A DNA stretch of 5,319 bases from Ruminococcus sp. (GTDB lineage: Bacteria; Bacillota; Clostridia; Oscillospirales; Ruminococcaceae). Below the pieces are notes generated by a model. That model was not told the DNA's origin. It saw only the letters and a list, made by a program, of their open reading frames with translations, and did no database searches. Position 1 is the first letter of the stretch. Each line of letters begins with the position of its first letter. Positions 1 to 5,250 of this stretch are shown piece after piece. The position numbers and the translations under genes were made by a program. The stretch lies in contig DMBA01000218.1 in the NCBI GenBank assembly GCA_003446315.1, positions 1 to 5,319 on the forward strand. The letters are read 5' to 3'.

Positions 1-1453
1 TGTTTTCGCCCATCGGCGGCTCAAAGCAGAAAGCATAGATGTTTTCTTTTTCGAGGCTGAGGTTGCCGATGCCGCCGTTGTGGGTGATATCGGCAGCGGT
101 GAGGTTTGCCGTTGCAGCGCCGCGGCTGTAACCGCCGATCCAGAGCTTTACGTTATCCTGGAACTCGCTCATATGTGCGTTGACATAATTTGCAAGCTGC
201 CCTTCCACATAGGTTGCAGCAGTATTGAAGCCGGTATGTCTGCCGCCTGCACCGACGGTAAAGTTGCCTGCCCATTCGGCTTCATAGCCGCCGCCTCTGG
301 TCGAAACGGCAATCAGCGTGACAGGCTCTCCGTTGACGGTAATATCCTTATGTGCAAAGATCGCCGCCATCGAGTCTTCGGAAGGTCTTTCCCGGAAGGT
401 ATCCGTCACTTCGATATCGTCAAATTCAAGTTCATTCAGGAGCGCCAGCGCATTCTTCGGTTTATCCTGATAGCTTGCAGCCTCATTGCTGCCGAATGCA
501 GAGAGTACGAAGCAGAGTGTCATGGTCGCAAGGCTGTAGTTATGGTTATCGGTTGCCGGCTTTGCAAAGTAAGCCTCATCGAAGAAATAATCCGCTTCAA
601 AGTCATGGTCATCCTTGGAAGGAAAACGGAATTTACCGCTTTTTACCTGGCTGGTGATCTCATCCGCAACTTCACCGAATGTGAATTCGAGATGATCCGG
701 ATCGTCGACCGGATAGAAGTAGCGGTCGCTGGTTGCGAGTTCTCTTGCGGTCAACCGGAAGAATTCCGCAACCGGTTTGCCGAGATCCGGCATAGATTCG
801 AGTGTCTGGAACAGACCGATGGTATAGATGTAAGTGCCCTTATCCTTGATCGCCTGCGCCTGATCGTAAGCGATATTGGCATAAGCATACAGATTGATGC
901 CTGTATCAATCCGATACCAGTCGCTTGCGATCGTGCCGCTGCCATAATGGCCGGAGAAAGAATAGTCGCCCTCATTTGTCATACCGGTCGTAAAGAGCAC
1001 GATATTTTTGATCGCATTCTCATCGGTCACCTGATCCATGAGCGCATCTGCTGCACGCAGACCGGAAGCGATATCTCTTGTCACGCTGCCATCGGTGAGC
1101 GAACGGATCTGTGTTTTGAGCTGATCGAAATCCTGTGTAAAGCCGCTGAGGGTCTGTGCATTGGCCTTAAAGGAAACGACAGCAACATGGTTGTTTCCGC
1201 TTGCAGTCCGGACGTTATCCAAAAACCGTTCCGAAGCGGTCTTCACATAAGAAAGTGCGGTATCCGCCGTAAAGAAAACGGAACCGTTGTTCAAAAAGTC
1301 GGCTTTGCTTGAGGTATCCAGTACCAGAACTGTATACCGTTCTTCCTCTGCTGCGGCGGCATTGAGCTGAAATGCCGAAAGCGGCAGTGCGAGGAAGACA
1401 AACATGACGGTCATAAACAATGATAGGATCCTGCTGATTGTTTTGTGTTTCAT
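1..1453 (-). CDS. Secreted vWA-like plus class-3-lipase-like protein (C-terminus beyond window)
   Basis: Read on the minus strand, the frame is open from an ATG at 1453-1451 to the left edge (484 complete codons, no stop), so the gene is partial. The start is set by AGGAGGG at 1469-1463, nine bases upstream. Residues 1-4 (MKHK) plus a hydrophobic stretch to about residue 27 form a signal peptide, so the protein is probably exported. Residues about 40-270 resemble a von Willebrand A domain: YTVLVLDTSS at 40-49, VTRDIASGLRAA around 125, and NIVLFTTG at 150-157. The metal site looks degenerate (see findings). Residues about 305-484 resemble a class 3 lipase/DUF2974-type alpha/beta hydrolase: AVSTRGGG near 385, HTGFNTAATYVEGQL near 406, the nucleophile elbow GYSRG with Ser443, then YAFCFEPP. 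The catalytic Asp and His would lie beyond the edge. The substrate is unknown. A 410-codon frame on the opposite strand is its antisense shadow. Confidence 0.85.
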   Translation of the reverse strand, partial: MKHKTISRILSLFMTVMFVFLALPLSAFQLNAAAAEEERYTVLVLDTSSKADFLNNGSVFFTADTALSYVKTASERFLDNVRTASGNNHVAVVSFKANAQTLSGFTQDFDQLKTQIRSLTDGSVTRDIASGLRAADALMDQVTDENAIKNIVLFTTGMTNEGDYSFSGHYGSGTIASDWYRIDTGINLYAYANIAYDQAQAIKDKGTYIYTIGLFQTLESMPDLGKPVAEFFRLTARELATSDRYFYPVDDPDHLEFTFGEVADEITSQVKSGKFRFPSKDDHDFEADYFFDEAYFAKPATDNHNYSLATMTLCFVLSAFGSNEAASYQDKPKNALALLNELEFDDIEVTDTFRERPSEDSMAAIFAHKDITVNGEPVTLIAVSTRGGGYEAEWAGNFTVGAGGRHTGFNTAATYVEGQLANYVNAHMSEFQDNVKLWIGGYSRGAATANLTAADITHNGGIGNLSLEKENIYAFCFEPPMGEN

Positions 1454-1462
1454 GCGATCTTT

Positions 1463-1469
1463 CCCTCCT
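1463..1469 (-). promoter_or_regulatory. Ribosome binding site of the vWA/lipase gene
   Basis: On the minus strand this reads AGGAGGG, a near-perfect Shine-Dalgarno sequence nine bases before the ATG at 1453. It decides the start codon. Confidence 0.85.
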
Positions 1470-1679
1470 GTTTTATGATATTGCGAAAAATTTTCTGCAT
1501 AAGCAGACTTCCGGAGATGATCTGTATCGCATCGGACAAGGTGCAGTTTTTTCTGAGAATGCTTCTCCTTTCCGCACAGGTTTTGTCTGCCGGTTGTGCT
1601 GTTCAGAACGTGCTGCCCGCATCCGCCGGAACAGAAATCTCCATTGGCAATGGTGTCGGCACCGGCGAGGGAATGCCGC

Positions 1680-1702
1680 AAATGATAGTTTTCCTATCAT
1701 TT
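1680..1702. repeat. Perfect 9-bp inverted repeat with 5-base centre
   Basis: AAATGATAG (1680-1688), centre TTTTC (1689-1693), CTATCATTT (1694-1702). On the minus strand it would form a hairpin within the presumed leader of the vWA/lipase gene. On the plus strand it is followed by a short T-run and sits directly before an extended -10 motif. It could be an operator for a dimeric regulator, an RNA hairpin, or a weak AT-rich terminator; the sequence alone does not decide between these. Confidence 0.6.
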
Positions 1703-1703
1703 T

Positions 1704-1712
1704 TGGTATAAT
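1704..1712 (+). promoter_or_regulatory. Possible extended -10 promoter element
   Basis: TGGTATAAT matches the TGnTATAAT extended -10 consensus exactly. The -35 region at the right distance (around 1684-1689, GATAGT) is poor and falls in the left arm of the inverted repeat. A transcript from here would be antisense to the vWA/lipase leader and has no convincing downstream gene before the next promoter. It may be a chance match in AT-rich DNA. Confidence 0.3.
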
Positions 1713-1795
1713 GAGTTACTTTATATGCAAAAAGCGCCCAAAATACGGACACTCTGCACAGCCGTAAACCGCAATCCCCAGCCGTTACTGAAGAC

Positions 1796-1824
1796 ATTTT
1801 ATCACGTTTCCACTTATTTGTCAA
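1796..1824 (-). promoter_or_regulatory. Sigma-A type promoter for the vWA/lipase gene
   Basis: Read on the minus strand: a perfect -35 TTGACA at 1824-1819, a 17-base spacer, and -10 TAAAAT at 1801-1796 preceded by TGA, which also gives an extended -10 (TGnTAAAAT). A start site near 1789 is inferred, leaving a leader of about 336 nt before the ATG at 1453. No better minus-strand promoter was found closer to the gene. Confidence 0.65.
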
Positions 1825-2074
1825 GTATTTGGATAAACATGTTTTTCAATATGGAGAAAGAAAAACAGAAAACGATGAAAAGAGCCGAAAATGCAAATTT
1901 ATCGTGCCGCAATCCTGTTCTGTTTGTCTATTGTTTCAAAGACGGTATTCTGTTCAGTTTTTTATATAAACTGCCGGCGTGCCTGCCCGCTGTTTCGTTT
2001 TTTCAATATGGCATCCGCATCCTGTCTTCCTTGCACTGCTTTGAACGCCTTGCATTCAAAATATTTGTTATCTA

Positions 2075-2103
2075 TTGACAACAAAGCGGACATGTGTTAT
2101 ACT
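2075..2103 (+). promoter_or_regulatory. Consensus sigma-A promoter of the kinase/PqqD operon
   Basis: A perfect -35 TTGACA at 2075-2080, a 17-base spacer, and -10 TATACT at 2098-2103. The predicted start of transcription is near 2110, right before AGAGG at 2111-2115. This excludes the ATG at 2094, which lies between the -35 and -10 boxes, as the start of the downstream gene. Confidence 0.8.
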
Positions 2104-2123
2104 ATGATATAGAGGAAAACCAG

Positions 2124-2927
2124 ATGCCGCCGGCAAAAAAGACCGCCGTCTGCATCGGAAAGGAGCCTGAACAGGAATCCGCCATGTATCAGAAGAACTA
2201 CCGCATTGCAGATTGCGTCATAGCGATCTGTTCCCTGTATCAAACCGTGCACGCTTATTGCGCAGGCTACGAAACCGATGAACCTGCTGAATTTTCTGTT
2301 GTGATCGCACCGGAAGACATTGTCTATGAGCGTGAAAAATGCGCACAGGAATATCGTTTGGAACAGCTTCCGCCGCCGCATTTTTCGGAAGAAGTGCTGG
2401 AAACGACTGCCGTTTACCGCAAAATCGCAGAACAATTGATCGACCGGGATCGTTTGGTGTTTCACGGTTCAGTCGTCGCAGCAGACGGACAGGCATATTT
2501 GTTCACGGCAAAATCAGGAACGGGGAAATCCACCCACACAAGGCTCTGGCGGGAGCTTTTGGGCGAACGCGCCGTCATGGTCAATGACGATAAACCGATC
2601 CTGCATGTCGGCGCAGACCATATCACCGCATACGGCACCCCGTATAACGGCAAACACCGGCTTGGCTCAAATATAGCCGTCCCGCTGAAAGCCGTCTGCA
2701 TATTGGAACGCGCCGATCAGAACCGGATCACGCGCATCGGAAAATCGGAAGCATATGCCATGCTTTTGCAGCAGAGTTACCGTCCGCAGAAGCCGGCGCA
2801 GCTTGCAAAGGCGCTGCATCTGATCGACGAACTGGCTGAAAAAACGGCATTATACCGGCTTCACTGCAATATGGATCTGTCCGCAGCGGAGCTTTCATAT
2901 CAAACCATGAAAGGAACGGCATTATGA
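2124..2927 (+). CDS. HPr-kinase-like P-loop protein (PqqD-associated type)
   Basis: This frame gives 267 residues. It resembles the C-terminal catalytic domain of HPr kinase/phosphorylase, as found in RiPP-linked kinases such as those of phosphorylated lasso peptides. Visible motifs: HGSVVAADG from 114, P-loop SGTGKST at 131-137 with Lys135, an acidic NDDKP at 154-158 in the place of the HPr-kinase Asp pair, and GTPYNGKHRLG at 171-181. The last ~80 residues are helical with a conserved-looking CNMD. It is presumably a cytoplasmic ATP-dependent Ser/Thr kinase with unknown substrate. Start: ATG 2124 has AGAGG eight bases upstream and fits the promoter. ATG 2184 (AGGA seven bases upstream) is a serious alternative, because the first 20 residues look unlike the rest and MYQKNYRIAD resembles a domain start. 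ATG 2094 is excluded. It overlaps the PqqD-like gene by ATGA. True HPr kinases are longer (about 310 residues) with an extra N-terminal domain, so this is not ordinary hprK. Confidence 0.85.
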   Translation: MPPAKKTAVCIGKEPEQESAMYQKNYRIADCVIAICSLYQTVHAYCAGYETDEPAEFSVVIAPEDIVYEREKCAQEYRLEQLPPPHFSEEVLETTAVYRKIAEQLIDRDRLVFHGSVVAADGQAYLFTAKSGTGKSTHTRLWRELLGERAVMVNDDKPILHVGADHITAYGTPYNGKHRLGSNIAVPLKAVCILERADQNRITRIGKSEAYAMLLQQSYRPQKPAQLAKALHLIDELAEKTALYRLHCNMDLSAAELSYQTMKGTAL

Positions 2928-3184
2928 AGATCAACGGAAATTTTTTGGCACATGAAGACGGCGATACCAAACTTTTAGTATCCACCGGCGCATCCAAATT
3001 TTCAGGATTGGTGCGCAGCAACAGCACTGCGGGCTTTATCATCACCTGTCTGGAACAGGATACAACGGAAGATGCGATCGTGGAGAAAATGCTGCAAAAA
3101 TGGGATGTCTCCGAGAAGATCGCTCGGCGGGATGTCCGGAAGATCGTCGATCAGCTCCGGGGCATCGGTGCGATTGACGACTGA
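2924..3184 (+). CDS. PqqD-like small protein
   Basis: This protein of 86 residues has the PqqD-family layout: an N-terminal beta-rich part (residues 1-32, including HEDGDTKLLVS), the NSTAGFIITCLEQ segment at 33-45 corresponding to the family's 'N-x-T-a' helix start, then helices (TTEDAIVEKMLQKWDVS, RRDVRKIVDQLRGIGAIDD) as in winged-helix RiPP recognition elements. PqqD proteins bind the leader of a precursor peptide and hand it to a modifying enzyme. The ATG overlaps the kinase stop (ATGA) with AGGA upstream, so the two are translationally coupled and probably act together. No precursor peptide or radical SAM partner is in the window, so the bound peptide is unknown. It has no signal peptide and no Cys-rich motif. 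Family assignment is from pattern recognition and is fairly secure; function is inferred. Confidence 0.82.
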   Translation: MKINGNFLAHEDGDTKLLVSTGASKFSGLVRSNSTAGFIITCLEQDTTEDAIVEKMLQKWDVSEKIARRDVRKIVDQLRGIGAIDD

Positions 3185-3229
3185 CCGTCATTCAGTTTTT
3201 GGAAAAAGGAATCTCATTCAGATGTAAAT

Positions 3230-3277
3230 GAAAAAGGCGGGGAATTTTTTTGGAATTACCCCGTTTTTTCATTTTTT
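3230..3277 (+). terminator. Rho-independent terminator of the kinase/PqqD operon
   Basis: Stem CGGGG-AATT (3238-3246) pairs with AATT-A-CCCCG (3254-3263), with one bulged A at 3258. T-runs follow at 3264-3269 and 3272-3277. A5 upstream (3231-3235) can extend the stem with the first T-run. It starts 45 bases after the PqqD stop, separates this operon from sigI, and excludes the in-frame ATG at 3228 as the sigI start. Confidence 0.75.
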
Positions 3278-3298
3278 CGTTCGGAATCTATCTAAAAT

Positions 3299-3306
3299 GG
3301 GGGTGA
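3299..3306 (+). promoter_or_regulatory. Ribosome binding site of sigI
   Basis: GGGGGTGA differs by one base from GGAGGTGA, the complement of the 16S rRNA tail, and lies five bases before ATG 3312. It decides the sigI start over upstream in-frame ATGs at 3228 and 3297. Confidence 0.7.
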
Positions 3307-3311
3307 TATGC

Positions 3312-4040
3312 ATGGAGTCCGAAGCACACCGAATCATTACCCGCGTTTATCAGGCAAAAGAAGACAGTCAGGCAGCCGATGCACTGATTGCAGATTATAT
3401 GCCGTTTATCAAATCAGAGACATCAAAATTTTTGAAGCGGCAGCCTGAACCAAGTGATGATGAACTCAGCATCGCAATGCTGGCATTTTATGAAGCAGTG
3501 TGCGGATATTCCAGGCTGCGGGGAGCTTTTTTGCATTTTGCTGCAATGCAGATCAAAAACCGGCTGATAGACTATTATCGGAAAGAAAAACGGGCAAAAG
3601 GACAAATATCGTTGGATTCGGCAGCGGATCCGGACGGACAAACAGAATTGATCGACACATTACAAGATGAACATGATGATTATGCCGAGCTGGAGATGCG
3701 GGAAGCTACAGCACAGGAAATCGAAGAATTAACGGCACAAATGAAAGAATTCGGGGTCGCCGTCACAGATATCGCAGAGAATTCGCCAAAGCAGCAGCGA
3801 ACACTGGAGATCTGTCAGGCAGCTGTGCATTATGCGCGGCATCATCCGGAAGTGCTGGAAGATTTTCTGCGAACAAAGCGCGTTCCGCTTGCGAAGCTGG
3901 CAGAAGGTGCCGCCGTCGAACGAAAAACGCTGGAGCGACACCGGCGATATCTCGTTGCAGTCCTTCTGATCTGCACAAACGGTTACGAAATACTGCGCGG
4001 GCACATCATGCAGGTTTTGAACAGGGGGGAACATACATGA
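3312..4040 (+). CDS. sigI: RNA polymerase sigma factor SigI
   Basis: This gene encodes 242 residues, close to Bacillus subtilis SigI (about 250). Residues 22-95 match the SigI sigma-2 region: ADALIADYMPFIKSETSKFL, DDELSIAMLAFYEAVCGY (49-66), then GAFLHFAAMQIKNRLIDYYRKEKR (71-94), which covers core binding and -10 recognition. Residues about 190-232 (VPLAKLAEGAAVERKTLERHRRYLVAVLLICTNGY) match the SigI-specific C-terminal helix-turn-helix replacing sigma-4. SigI drives heat or envelope genes in Bacillus and cellulosome/carbohydrate genes in cellulolytic Clostridia; the regulon here is unknown. The start at 3312 is chosen because GGGGGTGA (3299-3306) lies five bases upstream; the longer frame from 3228 would run through the terminator. 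ATG 3297 overlaps the Shine-Dalgarno and is unlikely. The stop overlaps the next ATG (ATGA), linking it to its anti-sigma factor. Confidence 0.93.
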   Translation: MESEAHRIITRVYQAKEDSQAADALIADYMPFIKSETSKFLKRQPEPSDDELSIAMLAFYEAVCGYSRLRGAFLHFAAMQIKNRLIDYYRKEKRAKGQISLDSAADPDGQTELIDTLQDEHDDYAELEMREATAQEIEELTAQMKEFGVAVTDIAENSPKQQRTLEICQAAVHYARHHPEVLEDFLRTKRVPLAKLAEGAAVERKTLERHRRYLVAVLLICTNGYEILRGHIMQVLNRGEHT

Positions 4041-5164
4041 AGTATCTGGTAATCGAATGTCATCCGGCATATGCAGTTTTGATGGATGAAGCGTCCCGGT
4101 TTGTAAGGGCTGCGAATCTGCATTACACTGTCGGGCAGACCGTCACAGATCCCGTCCTGATGCAAAATGAAACAACCAAAACGGCACTGCATCGCTCCGT
4201 CATCGTGCGTATTACAGCGGCAGCAGCGTGTTTGTTATTGCTTTCCGCAGCGGGTTTCCGGTATTATAACCGCAATCTGAAAACAGAATCGGTCGTCGTC
4301 ATTGCATCGGGATTCAATATTGAGATGGGACTGAACAGCCGCGGCAAGGTCATATCACTGAACAGTGACACAGAAAACGGACAGGCGCTGCTGCGGGAAT
4401 ACAGAGGAAAGAATAAAACAAGCGTAGAAGCAGCGAATGATTTGTTGCAGCTCCAGATCGACAAGGGTATGATCGCAGACGGTGACACTGTCCGTTTTTA
4501 TATTGCATCTGATAACGCCGCATCATATTCCGCATATAAAACGGCATTAGAAGCGGAGATTCCGAAGATGAGCCTGCATATTGAGGTTGAGGAGATGACA
4601 CCGGCGATTACAGCACCGGCAGCAAATACGGAAGCGCCGGCACAAACAGCTGCACCGGCACAGCCATCGCGTGATCCCGTTCCGCCGGCTGAAGCCGTAC
4701 AGCCGCATGAAAATGCAGTGCCGCAGATTGAAACACCGCATGCAGCACCGTCTGTGCCATCGGATTCTGCCCGGAACGAAGGATCGGCAGAGCCGCCGCA
4801 TGCCGATCCGCACGCAGAACCGGCAGAACCGCCGCAGCCGCATGAAACACCGCAGCCGCCGCAGCCTCCGCAGCCCCCGGCGGGTCAAAATGACCGTACT
4901 GACCGGATCGACGACCCGCCCCATCCGGAACCGCCAAGTGCACCGGAAGCAGGCGCAGAGCCGCCGCATGCAGAACCGCCGACACCGGCAGAGCATCATG
5001 GTGAAAGCAATCCGCCGCATGCGGAGCCGCCGATCGAACCGCCTGTTGCACCGCCGGCAGTACCGTCGGCAGTACCGCCGACCGCTGATCTCGGAGCAGC
5101 CCCGCCGATCGGAAACGGAAAAGCGCCGCTGCTTTGCAATGAATCTGCGCGTGTTCTGGAATAA
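4037..5164 (+). CDS. rsgI: Membrane anti-sigma-I factor, RsgI-like, with proline-rich tail
   Basis: This gene encodes 375 residues. Residues 1-43 (MKYLVIECHPAYAVLMDEAS..RFVRAANLHYTVGQTV) match the RsgI N-terminal anti-sigma domain that binds SigI in the cytoplasm. Residues about 55-75 (IVRITAAAACLLLLSAAGF) form one transmembrane helix, N-in/C-out. Residues about 85-184 match the conserved extracytoplasmic RsgI domain (SEAL-like), with IEMGLNSRGKVISLN at 95-109. Residues about 189-360 are low-complexity, with about 51 prolines plus many Glu, Ala and His, including PPHAEPP twice; they are probably disordered and span the cell wall. No carbohydrate-binding or enzyme module follows, unlike many clostridial RsgI proteins. 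The Asn-Pro self-cleavage pair seems to be Gly92-Phe93 here. The ATG overlaps the sigI stop and is preceded by an AGGGGGG run, so the two proteins are made together. The tail's GC-rich repeats create long antisense frames that are not genes. Confidence 0.92.
   Translation: MKYLVIECHPAYAVLMDEASRFVRAANLHYTVGQTVTDPVLMQNETTKTALHRSVIVRITAAAACLLLLSAAGFRYYNRNLKTESVVVIASGFNIEMGLNSRGKVISLNSDTENGQALLREYRGKNKTSVEAANDLLQLQIDKGMIADGDTVRFYIASDNAASYSAYKTALEAEIPKMSLHIEVEEMTPAITAPAANTEAPAQTAAPAQPSRDPVPPAEAVQPHENAVPQIETPHAAPSVPSDSARNEGSAEPPHADPHAEPAEPPQPHETPQPPQPPQPPAGQNDRTDRIDDPPHPEPPSAPEAGAEPPHAEPPTPAEHHGESNPPHAEPPIEPPVAPPAVPSAVPPTADLGAAPPIGNGKAPLLCNESARVLE
4592..5111 (+). repeat. Low-complexity proline-codon tract in rsgI
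   Basis: Imperfect repetition of CCG-rich units encodes Pro-Pro-His-Ala-Glu/Asp-Pro and Pro-Gln-Pro-Pro stretches. The core unit CCGCCGCATGC recurs at about 4793, 4961 and 5012. It corresponds to residues about 186-358 of the anti-sigma protein. Such tracts can change length by slippage or recombination. Confidence 0.7.
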
Positions 5165-5197
5165 AGTGGAAGCATATCCTCTCCAAATTTACATAAC

Positions 5198-5250
5198 AAG
5201 GCACACCTCCAAACGACAATAGAGCGTTTGGGGGTGTGTCTTGATTTTTT
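5198..5250 (+). terminator. Strong rho-independent terminator of sigI-rsgI
   Basis: The arms at 5198-5215 and 5225-5242 pair over 18 bp, with two G-T wobbles and no bulge, around a nine-base loop (ACAATAGAG). A run of six T (5245-5250) follows. It lies 33 bases after the rsgI stop and ends the operon. Confidence 0.92.

Larger units (their letters stand above)
1454..2123. other. Divergent intergenic region, no convincing gene
   Basis: This 670-base stretch separates the minus-strand vWA/lipase gene from the plus-strand kinase operon. Short open frames occur in several frames, but none has both a ribosome binding site and protein-like composition; an example is a 75-codon frame from ATG 1851 with no Shine-Dalgarno. 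It holds divergent promoters (minus strand at 1796-1824, plus strand at 2075-2103), the presumed long leader of the vWA/lipase gene (1454-1789), a 9-bp inverted repeat (1680-1702), and smaller dyads GAGAA-TGC-TTCTC at 1555-1567 and GGTG-TCGG-CACC at 1652-1663. A weak 6-bp dyad CAGTTT/AAACTG lies at 1955-1973. I recognise no tRNA, riboswitch or mobile-element remnant. Otherwise I see nothing in 1825-2074. Confidence 0.6.

Noticed and set aside
80..1312. 410-codon open frame on the plus strand
   Set aside because: It is exactly codon-aligned antisense to the minus-strand vWA/lipase gene, which has a signal peptide, a strong ribosome binding site and recognisable domains; the plus-strand product has none.
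1438..1767. Overlapping short plus-strand frames (109 and 88 codons) upstream of the vWA/lipase gene
   Set aside because: No ribosome binding site and no family resemblance; they overlap the start of the minus-strand gene and its leader. The hydrophobic stretch ending in Cys in one frame looks like chance.
1603..1824. 73-codon minus-strand frame
   Set aside because: It begins inside the -35 box of the minus-strand promoter, so its start would not be transcribed.
1725..2078. 117-codon plus-strand frame, including an internal start at 1851
   Set aside because: No Shine-Dalgarno at either ATG, and the product is rich in Phe, Leu and Cys as expected for translated AT/pyrimidine-rich noncoding DNA. 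It overlaps the divergent promoters.
2124..2927. Ordinary HPr kinase/phosphorylase (hprK) of carbon catabolite control
   Set aside because: Shorter than hprK, without the usual N-terminal domain, and paired with a PqqD-like gene; only the P-loop kinase fold is shared.
4793..5022. CRISPR-like spaced repeats (CCGCCGCATGC units)
   Set aside because: Irregular spacing, in frame with a proline-rich coding tract, and no unique spacers of constant length.
4608..5219. Long antisense frames (157 and 203 codons on minus, 183 codons on plus) over the rsgI tail
   Set aside because: Low-complexity Arg/Cys or Ala/Val products created by the CCG-rich proline codons of rsgI in shifted frames; no ribosome binding sites or domains.
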